10,076 nucleotides of DNA from Candidatus Bipolaricaulis sp. (GTDB taxonomy: Bacteria; Bipolaricaulota; Bipolaricaulia; Bipolaricaulales; Bipolaricaulaceae). Made by a program: the position numbers and the translations under genes. Below the pieces are notes generated by a model. That model searched no databases and was not told the DNA's origin. It saw only the letters and a list, made by a program, of their open reading frames with translations. Where the stretch lies: the NCBI GenBank assembly GCA_020062805.1, contig JAGUVP010000205.1:1-10076 (forward strand), read 5' to 3'. Below, one piece after another: positions 1-7,064 of the stretch (positions are counted from its first letter, which is position 1; each line of letters starts with the position of its first letter).

Positions 1-2
1 CG

Positions 3-497
3 GGGACGATCAAGCCCGAGTGGTTGAAGCGGATGGCCAAGGACGCGATCGTGCTCGCCTGTGCCAACCCGATCCCCGAGATCTGGCCGTGGGAGGCGGT
101 GGAAGCGGGGGTGCGGATCATCGGCACCGGCCGCTCCGACTTCCCGAACCAGATCAACAACTCGATTGGGTTCCCCGCCATCTTCCGTGGGACCCTCGAC
201 GTGTTCGCGAAGACGATCACCGACGAGATGGCCATCGCTGCCGCTGAGGCGATCGCCAAGACCGCCGAGGACAAGGGGCTCCGCGACGACTACATCGTCC
301 CCTCGATGATGGACCTCGACGTGTTCGTCAACGAGGCGGTGGCGGTGGGCTTGAAGGCGATCGAGCAGGGCGTGGCGCGGCGGGTCCTGTCCAAGGCCGA
401 ACTCACCAAGCAGGCGGAGACGATGATCAAGCGGGCGCGGGCCGAGGTGGACATCCTCCAGAAGCAGGGCCACATCGCGCCCCCTCCGAAGGTCTAG
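3..497 (+). CDS. Malic enzyme (malate dehydrogenase, decarboxylating), C-terminal part
   Basis: This is the last 164 codons of a gene whose start lies left of the window. Malic enzymes convert malate to pyruvate and CO2 in the cytosol while reducing NAD(P)+. The frame is open from base 3 and ends at TAG 495-497. The visible part belongs to the NAD-binding domain and C-terminal tail. It includes the strongly conserved block with ACANPIPEIWPWEA, then GTGRSDFPNQINNSIGFPAI, then FRGTLDVFAKTITDEM, all typical of the roughly 400-450 residue bacterial and archaeal malic enzymes. The Asn of NNSIGFP is the conserved substrate-pocket Asn of the family. The tail after IVPSMMD is helical and charged and ends in APPPKV. 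NAD versus NADP preference cannot be read because the Rossmann glycine motif is outside the window. A hairpin terminator follows directly, so this is the last gene of its transcript. The TTG at 24 is not a credible start because the homology runs through it. Confidence 0.93.
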   Translation, partial: GTIKPEWLKRMAKDAIVLACANPIPEIWPWEAVEAGVRIIGTGRSDFPNQINNSIGFPAIFRGTLDVFAKTITDEMAIAAAEAIAKTAEDKGLRDDYIVPSMMDLDVFVNEAVAVGLKAIEQGVARRVLSKAELTKQAETMIKRARAEVDILQKQGHIAPPPKV

Positions 498-522
498 GGC
501 TCGACAGAAACTCGCTCTTCCC

Positions 523-557
523 AGGGCCGACTCCACGTCGGCCCTCTCTTCTTCTCG
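523..557 (+). terminator. Intrinsic terminator of the malic enzyme gene
   Basis: AGGGCCGAC (523-531) and GTCGGCCCT (537-545) form a perfect 9-bp GC-rich stem around a 5-base loop. A pyrimidine-rich tail, CTCTTCTTCTC, follows. It lies 25 bases after the malic enzyme stop and just before the aquaporin promoter, so it separates the two transcription units. The tail is T-rich but broken by C, so termination may be incomplete. Confidence 0.8.
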
Positions 558-572
558 TGGGAGTGCCTCGAT

Positions 573-600
573 TTGACAGAAACGGGCGGACGCCTATGAT
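573..600 (+). promoter_or_regulatory. Sigma-70-type promoter of the aquaporin gene
   Basis: The -35 element is a perfect TTGACA (573-578). After 16 bases comes TATGAT (595-600), which matches five of six bases of TATAAT. Transcription would start near 606-608, giving a 5' leader of about 30 bases that contains the ribosome binding site AGGAGG (626-631). This is the best match to a housekeeping promoter in the window, which suggests constitutive expression. No operator-like repeat is seen over it. Confidence 0.8.
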
Positions 601-635
601 GCGTGCGGTCATTCTCGTTGCATACAGGAGGAAGG

Positions 636-1325
636 ATGAAGCGGTATGGGGCGGAGTTCATCGGCACGTTTTGGTTGGTCCTCGGCGGCTGCGGTAGCGC
701 GGTGCTGGCGGCCGCTTTCCCCGGTCTGGGCATCGGACTGCTCGGGGTCTCGCTCGCGTTCGGTCTGACGGTTCTCACGATGGCCTACGCCATCGGGCAC
801 ATCTCCGGTTGCCACCTCAACCCGGCCGTGTCGATCGGCCTGTGGGCCGGCGGGCGGTTTCCGGCGAAGGACCTCCTGCCGTACATCGTGGCCCAGGTGC
901 TGGGGGGGCTCGCCGCAGGCGGGGTCCTGTACCTCATCGCTAGCGGCCAACCCGGGTTCAGCGTGTCGGCGGGATTCGCCACCAATGGCTATGGAGATCA
1001 CTCGCCCGGCGGGTACAGCTTCCTCGCCGCCCTGATCACCGAGGTGGTGATGACGATGATGTTCCTCGTCGTTATCCTCGGGGCCACCGACAAGCGGGCG
1101 CCCCAGGGGTTCGCGCCCGTTGCGATTGGGTTGTGCCTGACGCTCATCCACCTCATCAGTATCCCCGTGACGAACACGTCCGTGAACCCGGCCCGGAGCA
1201 CCGGCGTGGCCCTGTACGCGGGCGGCTTGGCACTCAACCAGTTGTGGCTGTTCTGGGTGGCGCCGATCGTGGGTGGTGCCCTCGGCGCGTGGGTCTACCG
1301 GTTCATCGGCGAGAAGAAGTCCTAG
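636..1325 (+). CDS. aqpZ: Aquaporin Z-type water channel
   Basis: This is a 229-residue inner-membrane channel of the MIP family that passes water by facilitated diffusion. Both half-helix motifs are present: HLNPAVSIG with NPA at residues 62-64, and SVNPARS with NPA at 184-186. The four selectivity-filter residues of a water-specific channel are all there: F42, H172, T181 and R187, each offset by one or two from E. coli AqpZ (F43, H174, T183, R189). Long blocks match AqpZ almost word for word, such as [23 protein letters not shown] and [22 protein letters not shown]. The pattern of six hydrophobic helices and two half-helices is complete. The start is ATG 636, because AGGAGG sits 4 bases upstream and the protein then begins exactly where AqpZ does. 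An in-frame ATG-like start at 603 would add 11 residues unlike the family. It is monocistronic, between its own promoter and a hairpin. Confidence 0.96.
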   Translation: MKRYGAEFIGTFWLVLGGCGSAVLAAAFPGLGIGLLGVSLAFGLTVLTMAYAIGHISGCHLNPAVSIGLWAGGRFPAKDLLPYIVAQVLGGLAAGGVLYLIASGQPGFSVSAGFATNGYGDHSPGGYSFLAALITEVVMTMMFLVVILGATDKRAPQGFAPVAIGLCLTLIHLISIPVTNTSVNPARSTGVALYAGGLALNQLWLFWVAPIVGGALGAWVYRFIGEKKS

Positions 1326-1366
1326 CAGGCGAGATCAGCGCCAGAGTCGTCTGCACGTAGAGGCAA

Positions 1367-1398
1367 CGGCCTTCGGGGAGGATTGGCCCCGAAGGCCG
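1367..1398. terminator. Bidirectional hairpin between convergent genes
   Basis: CGGCCTTCGGGG (1367-1378) and CCCCGAAGGCCG (1387-1398) are a perfect 12-bp inverted repeat around an 8-base loop. It lies 41 bases after the aquaporin stop and 22 bases past the stop of the convergent dehydrogenase remnant, so it can serve both. Neither side has a proper T-run: CTCCAG follows on plus, TTGCCTCT on minus. A terminator or an mRNA-end stabilising stem is inferred from position and stability. Confidence 0.65.
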
Positions 1399-1419
1399 CT
1401 CCAGTGGGGTCTCCAGTCC

Positions 1420-1926
1420 CTACTGGTGCATCCTCCACCCGCCGCCCACGTAGATGAGCTGGCCGGTGACCCAGCGAGCCTGATCTGAACACAGAAACAC
1501 GATCACGTCAGCTACATCGTCCGGCCGCCCGACGCGTCCCAAGGGAGTGCCCGCAGCGATGGAGGCCTCTTCCTTCGGGGCGAGGTAGCCGGTCTGAATC
1601 GGGCCCGGAGCGACGATGTTCACGGTGATCCCGTACCTGCCCAGTTCCGCTGCGGCGGAGCGGCTGTACGACTCGATGGCATGCTTGCTCGCAGCGTAGC
1701 TGACGTTTGCCGCGTGGGCGTGGGCTGCGTCCGTGCTCACGTTGATGATCCGTGCGGGCGTTCGCGCCAGTCCTCCTGCGACGGCCGGGGGCTCCAGCAA
1801 CGCCTGTCCGACCGCTGGAACACCGAGGTCACGTGATCCCCTCGAACGACGCTTCCTCCTTCGCGTCCTATCCCAAGGGTACAATTCGGTCAGGGACCTC
1901 CCTGCGTTGGTGACTGCCTGAAGGAG
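1420..1926 (-). pseudogene. Truncated short-chain dehydrogenase/reductase (SDR) remnant
   Basis: The C-terminal two thirds of a classical SDR oxidoreductase are readable on the minus strand, ending at TAG 1422-1420. The catalytic triad region is intact: a beta strand ARIINVST with the catalytic Ser, then VSYAASKHA with the Tyr-x-x-x-Lys pair. After that come the family's GITVNIVAPGPIQTGYL, GRVGRPDDVADVIVFL and WVTGQLIYVGGGW. Upstream, a TNAG motif (SDR NNAG) appears near 1909-1900, followed by SLTELYPWDR as in real SDRs. The next stretch, about 1880-1830, is an Arg-rich jumble that may mark a frameshift or decay. The frame is closed by TAG at 1929-1927. The roughly 85-residue N-terminal part with the TGxxxGxG cofactor loop is absent from all minus-strand frames up to the next gene. 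It therefore cannot bind NAD(P) as a normal SDR. A TTG at 1884 would give 154 residues but has no ribosome binding site. Confidence 0.72.
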
Positions 1927-1930
1927 CTAT

Positions 1931-1962
1931 CCTGGTTCCAGCGCGTTCAGCGCGGGAACAGG
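1931..1962. terminator. Imperfect hairpin at the end of the kinase operon
   Basis: CCT-g-GTTCC-a-GCGC and GCGC-g-GGAAC-AGG pair around the loop GTTCA, with one bulge and one mismatch. It lies 62 bases beyond the stop of the membrane protein gene (2024) and at the broken edge of the dehydrogenase remnant. It could end the minus-strand operon, but the minus-strand flank (ATAGCTCCTT) has no T-run, so this is only a structural candidate. Confidence 0.35.
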
Positions 1963-2023
1963 TTCTTGCACTCTGGCGGGCACCTACTTGGCGTGTTCGC
2001 CTGTGGGGATCCTCTCCTACAGC

Positions 2024-2779
2024 TCACGGCTCCGGATTGGCTAGAGTTCTTCGCATCTCCCTGATTGCCAGCTCGAGGGAGACCGCCAAGTCCACATCCG
2101 GGCGTTCGGAGGCCCTCTCAAGCACAAGCCTGTCCTCCAGCACAGCGAGGGAGTGCGTCGCCGGCATCTCGGACAGGTACGCAACAGAGGTCAGCACACC
2201 TTTCTTGTCACCGGTGTACAGCTTCTGAATCTGCTTTCCGTACTGCGCATTGGCGAGAAAGGCCTGCGCTAGACCCTGAACCACCGACCTCAGGCTGGTC
2301 AGACACTCTTCCGCGGTCTTCACATCACCGCCAGGCTCATCCAGGAGAGCCAGGGTGCGCGTGCTCAGGAACTCGCCGGAAGGGTGGAAGGCACCTGCGC
2401 TCTGTCGAACAGAGTGCGCGTACCTGTCGATCTGCCTTCTGATGACCTCGATCTCACGTGTCGCCTGTTCCATCTTGCCCTTCCACGCCTCCATCTCCTT
2501 CGCTGCCCCGCTACGGGCTTCGCTCAGATCGTCGGCATCTCGTCTCGCAGTCTCCAGCGTTCGCTGAGCTCCAAAGAGGGTCAGGGAGCCGAACACCCCT
2601 ATCGCCACCCCGATGATGGTGATTGCGACTGTCATCAGCGAGAGGTACGTAGGGGTCGAGACAAGGACAGCTCCCTCCAAACCAGACGCCGGTGTCAGAT
2701 CGCCCTCCTCCCCGGCCCCCAACACGACACTGCACGCAACTAGCACTCCAAGAACCACAGCCCGCCCTGCGCAGCTCAT
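2024..2779 (-). CDS. Membrane-anchored coiled-coil protein of unknown function
   Basis: A 251-residue protein that I do not recognise as a named family. The N-terminus has a short hydrophobic stretch (residues 7-22, AVVLGVLVACSVVLGA) that looks like a signal sequence. LVAC at 13-16 resembles a lipobox but is followed by more hydrophobic residues, so lipidation is doubtful. An acidic linker (24-44) leads to a strong transmembrane helix (about 45-71). Residues 72-125 are charged and heptad-like (ETARRDADDLSEARS, then AWKGKMEQATREIEVIRRQ), a likely coiled coil. The rest, to 251, is predicted helical without transmembrane segments, so most of the protein probably faces the cytoplasm. Its ATG overlaps the receiver gene's stop as ATGA, with GAGGAGG 3 bases upstream, so it is translationally coupled to it. 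It may be the partner or output of the kinase-receiver pair; that rests only on gene order. It is the last gene of the operon. Confidence 0.8.
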   Translation of the reverse strand: MSCAGRAVVLGVLVACSVVLGAGEEGDLTPASGLEGAVLVSTPTYLSLMTVAITIIGVAIGVFGSLTLFGAQRTLETARRDADDLSEARSGAAKEMEAWKGKMEQATREIEVIRRQIDRYAHSVRQSAGAFHPSGEFLSTRTLALLDEPGGDVKTAEECLTSLRSVVQGLAQAFLANAQYGKQIQKLYTGDKKGVLTSVAYLSEMPATHSLAVLEDRLVLERASERPDVDLAVSLELAIREMRRTLANPEP

Positions 2780-3261
2780 CCGGCCTCCTCGATGGCAGAC
2801 TCGATCGTGTTCTGGAGAACGGCAAGCTGAACGGGCTTCCGCAACACACTCTTCACGTTCTGCAGAGCCCGTAAGGCACGCAAGGTCAGCGAACCCGTCT
2901 CAGTCTCCTCGCCCAGGTTGGTGTAGGCCACGATGGGCACGCGGGGCAGGCTGACGATGACCAGCTCGGCCAAGCCAAGGCCAACCGACTTGTAGTTCGC
3001 AAACGACAGGACCTTTGTTCCCAACTTCACCTCTGCTTGAGCCCTCTCCGCCGGGGTAATCGGCATCATGACATCAAGCAGGACCAGGTCAGGTTCCACG
3101 GCACTCTGAGAGTAGGCCTCTAGCTGCTCAATTAGCTTCTCCACCGATGTCACTGCGTCGAGATCATAGCCAGCGAGCTCAAGGTCTAGACGTGTGAACA
3201 CCATCATCGAGTCCAACTCATCGTCTACCCATAGAATCCGTCTCCTGCGATCGCCTGTCAT
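2776..3261 (-). CDS. Stand-alone receiver (response regulator) protein
   Basis: A 161-residue cytosolic CheY-like receiver with no DNA-binding or enzymatic output domain. The key residues are in order: the acidic pair D13-D14 in ILWVDDE, the phosphoacceptor D63 in DLVLLDVMMP, T114 in PIVAYTN, and K142 in LRKPV. The chain between beta3 and beta4 (residues 67-106) is about twice the usual length. It contains a charged insertion, AERAQAEVKLGTKVLSF, that may form an interaction surface. The C-terminus stops shortly after the last helix. The start is ATG 3261-3259, overlapping the kinase stop as TGATG, with GGGAGGAG ending 3 bases upstream. The stop overlaps the next gene as ATGA. It is the obvious phosphotransfer target of the upstream kinase. 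With no output domain it must act by protein contact, perhaps with the downstream membrane protein, or pass phosphate to a protein outside the window. Confidence 0.92.
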   Translation of the reverse strand: MTGDRRRRILWVDDELDSMMVFTRLDLELAGYDLDAVTSVEKLIEQLEAYSQSAVEPDLVLLDVMMPITPAERAQAEVKLGTKVLSFANYKSVGLGLAELVIVSLPRVPIVAYTNLGEETETGSLTLRALRALQNVKSVLRKPVQLAVLQNTIESAIEEAG

Positions 3262-6041
3262 CAGCTCCTCCCTCGGCCTGGCGTGGCAGCCATCTTGTCA
3301 GGCAGCAGCAGCTCAAACGTGGTGGGATCGTCCCGGAGAGCCAGGATGACGTCGCCACCGAGGAGCCGAGCAAGCTTCCGAACCATGTAGAGGCCCAAGC
3401 CGCTGCCACCGGCTGGAGAACCCTCGGCTGCGTTGCTGCCACGCGTGAACTTACCAAAGATGCTCTCTTCCTCTGCTTCAGGCACCCCGATTCCGTAGTT
3501 CGCTACTGATACCCTGATGTTCGCCCGCTCCGCAATGCCGCGCACCAAGATGATCCTGCCTCGCTTGCTCTGCCCATACTTCACCGCGTTCCACAGCAGG
3601 TTGAACAGGCAGATCTCAACGTACTTGCGCTCTCGCTCGCTGAGAGCAACATACTCCGGAAAGGCCCCCCGGGAGAAGCTCGTGCGGAACTCCAGACCCT
3701 TGCTGCGCGCTGCGAACTCAAGCGCCTGAACGATCGGGAAGACGACCCCTTCGAAGAGCCTGCAGGGCGTCCTCTCTCGCGCATCACTCGGGGCCAACCA
3801 GACAGTACCCTCAACCTCGCCGTACAGGATCAGGTTCCCCACAAGGTACAACGCGATGTCACACATATGCGCGAGATCATCGACGAGATGGCTCCTGATG
3901 CTCTTCCACTCGCGCCTGCGGTTCATGAACTCCAGGCCCCCCTTCAGTCCGACGAGCGGGCTCCTCAGCTCGTGCCCCAGGAAGGTGACTGTCTCATCCC
4001 GAATCTGCCCCTGGTAGCTGGCCAGCTTGTGCAGTCCGGCAACCTGCAACAGGATGAACGCCACCAGGTTGAGCAGCGTTATGTCCGCCTTGGTGAAGTG
4101 ATTTCCCACACGGGGAGCCTTCGACCAGAGCAACAGAACAACGCCAATGTCATCGGACTTGGCTGCCACACCAAGCCCTTGGGTGAAACCATCTGTCAGC
4201 AGCGCTTTGCGCGCTCGCACGGGGGGCTTGTCCTCTCCAAGACCCACCAGGACAGGCCCATCAGAGCTGTAGACTGCCGGCACTAGAGCCTCGGCGTCTC
4301 CGGCAGCGATTCGCGTGAGTCCCAGATCAGCCCCAGCACGCCCAACACACGTGAACGCTTCGCGAGTGCCCTCGTAGATCCAGAGCGAGCAAGCCGCCTC
4401 AGCAAGGATCTGGGCGATCTCGGACGCGAGCTGATCGTACACGGACCGATCCGAGGCATCAGATCCTGTGAGCTGACTGACCAGACTCATCGTCGTCTCC
4501 ACACACCTCAAGACGCGCCTCTGCTGCAGCGCCTCGGCAAGCCTGGTGGAGAACTCCCGAAGGAGGACCAAGGCGTCTTTCGCCACGCCCGAACCGGTGC
4601 CGGATACGCGGAGGAAGCCGAAGGTCTTGCCGTCAACAGCAACCGGCTCGTAGATGTCTTCGCCCTCTCGATGCGCATCTTGTCCCAGCATCACCTTCTC
4701 AAGCACGTCAAGAGGCAGGGCCGGTGCCACTTCGTCATCGGGGGCGACACACCATCGACAAACAGCTTCCACAGGGGTCTTCTGGAGATGCACCTCGTAG
4801 TAGCGAATCTGCTGGACCTCAAGGACATCCCTCACGATCTCGAGCGACGACTCAGGGGACGTATCCTCGAAGACATCAACCTTCTGGACAGCTCGCTCCA
4901 GCATCGTCCGCCTTCGGGCAGTACTCCCCTGGCTGATCGCCGCCGACACGCGAGCGTTGGCCGTGGTGTCCGGGGCGAGAATCGGAGCACTGATACGCGC
5001 CAACAGCCGGGTCCTCCTCGCATGCAGCGCTCCTCGCAGCAGCCCTAACCGCGACCCGCTCAGGAGCCAGAGACGGCCTTCTTGAACCAGTCCAGCGGCA
5101 CTGGCTGGGAGAGAAATGGATCGGGCCGACTTCACCCTGAAACCGAAGTCAAGGTGTCCCATCTCCCCGACAGGGAGGTCTGTGAAATGGGTTGCATGCA
5201 CGAAACCAGCGACGTCCTCGTCTCTGGGCACGAACAGCCATTGATCTCGCATCTGCATGTCGGGATGATTGGGTACGAGGACGGCAACGAACACGGTTGA
5301 GGACAGAGGTTGCTTGTGGATCGCGAGAGCTGCCTCCGCCGGTCCGACTGCCTCGATGAAGGTCTCAAGGCAGTTTCTGAAACGATCTCTGCTCCTCACT
5401 GAGGTGTAGAGCTCCGTCACCGTATCGACGATGCTCGACGGCGCGGGCACACCGTGCATGTATGTTCTCTCTACCCCGTTCAAGACCATGCGCAGAGTGT
5501 CCATTTCGTGCGCGAATGCGCTCTCCGATGGCCAGACAGGCAGCGTGAGGAGACTCCCAAGAAGCCCCACATCCGCTGCCCTTGGTAGCGCAGGGAGAGA
5601 TTCTCCAAGATCCGCATCCAAGCCGAGCAGTCTCACCGGGCCTCCCAGCAGACAGTACTCAAGCCGTCTGGTAACTCGCCCGTGGGCAGCTGGCCTAAGG
5701 TTCGTTATCGGGACAACACAGAAGTGCAGGTTGTGCGAACCTTTGAACACTGGGGGAAGCGATTGGTGTGTGCCGGAACCCTCCCCGGCTGCTCTCTCGA
5801 ACGCCTCGGCAACCTGCTGAGCCAGGCCTGCACGCTCATCACACCTCAACAGCACTTGCCACGCATCTACCGCTTCTGAACAAGTCCGTCGCGGCACAGC
5901 AGTGCCAGCAACCTCATCAACAAGCCGCTTCGGTGCAACGGCAACTCTTGCGGCTCCTGCTGCGTCAAGCAACAGGACTGGGAGCCCAGACAAGTCGCTC
6001 AGACACTCCGTTGCACGCGCCAGGACCTCGAATCCTCTCAT
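3261..6041 (-). CDS. Soluble multi-GAF sensor histidine kinase
   Basis: A 926-residue cytosolic sensor kinase with no transmembrane segment. In order: residues 1-137 are a Cys-containing sensor region (GLPVLLLDAAG, later VVPI and YCLLGGPVRL) that faintly resembles PocR-type ligand domains. Next are three GAF-like stretches at about 205-335, 393-505 and 515-672. The dimerisation/phosphoacceptor segment carries GHELRSPL with H690. The ATPase domain has NLLWNAVKYG (N818), NYGIGVP, the F-box IFGKFTRG and the G2 box GSGLGLYMV. The G1 box has Asn where most kinases have Asp (NYGIG for DxGxG). The start is taken at ATG 6041, preceded by AGGGGGG. A TTG 63 bases upstream (6104) also opens the frame, but it has no binding site and forms the -35 box of a promoter whose transcript would start below it. 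The gene overlaps the receiver gene by one base, so kinase and receiver form a two-component pair. Codons are clearly less G/C-ending than in aquaporin, which suggests transfer. The signal is unknown. Confidence 0.93.
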   Translation of the reverse strand: MRGFEVLARATECLSDLSGLPVLLLDAAGAARVAVAPKRLVDEVAGTAVPRRTCSEAVDAWQVLLRCDERAGLAQQVAEAFERAAGEGSGTHQSLPPVFKGSHNLHFCVVPITNLRPAAHGRVTRRLEYCLLGGPVRLLGLDADLGESLPALPRAADVGLLGSLLTLPVWPSESAFAHEMDTLRMVLNGVERTYMHGVPAPSSIVDTVTELYTSVRSRDRFRNCLETFIEAVGPAEAALAIHKQPLSSTVFVAVLVPNHPDMQMRDQWLFVPRDEDVAGFVHATHFTDLPVGEMGHLDFGFRVKSARSISLPASAAGLVQEGRLWLLSGSRLGLLRGALHARRTRLLARISAPILAPDTTANARVSAAISQGSTARRRTMLERAVQKVDVFEDTSPESSLEIVRDVLEVQQIRYYEVHLQKTPVEAVCRWCVAPDDEVAPALPLDVLEKVMLGQDAHREGEDIYEPVAVDGKTFGFLRVSGTGSGVAKDALVLLREFSTRLAEALQQRRVLRCVETTMSLVSQLTGSDASDRSVYDQLASEIAQILAEAACSLWIYEGTREAFTCVGRAGADLGLTRIAAGDAEALVPAVYSSDGPVLVGLGEDKPPVRARKALLTDGFTQGLGVAAKSDDIGVVLLLWSKAPRVGNHFTKADITLLNLVAFILLQVAGLHKLASYQGQIRDETVTFLGHELRSPLVGLKGGLEFMNRRREWKSIRSHLVDDLAHMCDIALYLVGNLILYGEVEGTVWLAPSDARERTPCRLFEGVVFPIVQALEFAARSKGLEFRTSFSRGAFPEYVALSERERKYVEICLFNLLWNAVKYGQSKRGRIILVRGIAERANIRVSVANYGIGVPEAEEESIFGKFTRGSNAAEGSPAGGSGLGLYMVRKLARLLGGDVILALRDDPTTFELLLPDKMAATPGRGRS

Positions 6042-6075
6042 TGGCCCCCCTACTGCTGGACTGTGGTCCGTCTGT

Positions 6076-6104
6076 ACTGTAGTCAGGTGCCTTGTCTGCG
6101 TCAA
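6076..6104 (-). promoter_or_regulatory. Promoter of the kinase-receiver-membrane protein operon
   Basis: On the minus strand TTGACG (6104-6099) is followed after exactly 17 bases by TACAGT (6081-6076). These match five of six and four of six consensus bases. Transcription would begin near 6069, giving a leader of about 28 bases before ATG 6041. This arrangement rules out the alternative TTG start at 6104, because that codon is the -35 element itself. Confidence 0.6.
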
Positions 6105-6176
6105 TGGACGAAGCCGGCGGTCCGAAATCGAGAAAGCCAGCCAAGAGGTTCGGGGACCTGCGAGAGTCGCCGGCAG

Positions 6177-6182
6177 TACAAT
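6177..6182 (+). promoter_or_regulatory. Possible -10 element of the EFR1-type gene
   Basis: TACAAT (five of six consensus bases) lies 20 bases before ATG 6203. No good -35 element stands 16-18 bases upstream, where GGGACC is the nearest. Transcription from here would leave a leader of only about 14 bases. No strong ribosome binding site is visible (GTGG only). The 161-base gap 6042-6202 therefore holds a clear minus-strand promoter and only this weak plus-strand candidate. Confidence 0.3.
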
Positions 6183-6202
6183 GAAAGTGGTGGACCGATA
6201 GC

Positions 6203-7009
6203 ATGAGGACGACGCTCTACTACTTCACCGGAACCGGGAACTCGCTCGCCTGTGCGCGGGCAATCGCCAAGGGGCTAGGCGATACAGACTTCGTCCCCAT
6301 CGCCTCGCTGCGGGAGGAGAAAAGGATCCGCGTGCCCACGGAACGGGTGGGGATCGTGTGCCCGGTCTACTTCTACACCCTCCCCGTCCTGGTGCGGGAG
6401 TTCATCCCCCGTCTCGACCTGTCCGGGGTGAAGTACGGGTTCCTCGTCGCCACGATGGGCGGATTCCCCGGCCTCGCCGTCGAGCACGGTGAGGAGCTGT
6501 TCAAGAAAGCTGGAAGAGAACTCCACGCCGGGTTCACCGTGCGAATGTTCGCGAACTACGTCGCCGAGTACAACGTGCGCGGGGAGAGGTCCGTCCGCGC
6601 GATGAAAGCGCGCATGGAGCGGCGGGTGCAGCGGATCGTGGCCGCCGTGCAGGCCGGAGAGCGCCGCCTGGAGAAGGGAGGTCCCGTCGATCGCCTGCTG
6701 AGCCGGGCGGTGTTCGCCCTCCTCGGCCGGAAGTTCGTGGAGACGGCGCGGACCCGCGACCGGCGGTTCACCGTGGACCCGTCGTGCGTGCACTGCGGCA
6801 CGTGTGCGTACGTGTGTCCGGTGGAGAACGTGAGACTGGTGGACGGGACCCCGCAGTGGCTGGGGCATTGCGAGCAGTGCTTCGCCTGCATCCACTTCTG
6901 CCCTGTGGCGGCGATCCAAGTCCAGGGGAAGCGAACCCGGATGCGCGGCCGTTACCAGCATCCGGACGTCCGCGCCGACGACATCGCCGGACAGCGAGGA
7001 GTCAGCTGA
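6203..7009 (+). CDS. EFR1-type flavodoxin-ferredoxin fusion protein
   Basis: A 268-residue cytosolic electron carrier joining an FMN-binding flavodoxin domain to a two-cluster ferredoxin domain. The FMN phosphate loop is FTGTGNS (residues 8-14). VGIVCPVYFYTLPVLVREFIPRL and the loop ATMGGFPG (about 83-90) are the other flavodoxin-like strands and loops. A basic linker (about 125-170) leads to two perfect [4Fe-4S] motifs: C195, C198, C201, C205-P and C223, C226, C229, C233-P. The family (NCBI name EFR1 family ferrodoxin) occurs in anaerobes. Its precise reaction is not established to my knowledge, and electron transfer between flavin and iron-sulfur clusters is inferred from the domains. The codons almost all end in G or C, like the aquaporin, so it looks resident. 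Bases 6885-6996 of this gene recur as a diverged copy at 7864-7975. The start ATG 6203 sits directly before the flavodoxin strand TTLYYFTGTG. Confidence 0.92.
   Translation: MRTTLYYFTGTGNSLACARAIAKGLGDTDFVPIASLREEKRIRVPTERVGIVCPVYFYTLPVLVREFIPRLDLSGVKYGFLVATMGGFPGLAVEHGEELFKKAGRELHAGFTVRMFANYVAEYNVRGERSVRAMKARMERRVQRIVAAVQAGERRLEKGGPVDRLLSRAVFALLGRKFVETARTRDRRFTVDPSCVHCGTCAYVCPVENVRLVDGTPQWLGHCEQCFACIHFCPVAAIQVQGKRTRMRGRYQHPDVRADDIAGQRGVS
6885..6996 (+). repeat. Direct repeat, copy 1: 3' part of the EFR1-type gene
   Basis: These 112 bases recur in the same orientation at 7864-7975, exactly 979 bases downstream. I count 7 mismatches and no gaps, about 94 percent identity. This copy is the intact coding end of the gene, covering the last two cluster cysteines and most of the tail. 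Confidence 0.92.
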
Positions 7010-7064
7010 GCGGCAACGTCCGTCGACGCCTCCGAGACGACCGTCCCGGCGGTTCAGCCTCTGG

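Noticed and set aside
609-1151. 180-codon open frame on the minus strand across the aquaporin gene
   Set aside because: It is antisense to a complete aqpZ with all motifs. The frame is open because of the high GC content, and the protein shows no family pattern.
7010-7064. Terminator between the convergent EFR1 gene and hepT
   Set aside because: I looked for a stem with a T-run on either strand and found none worth reporting.
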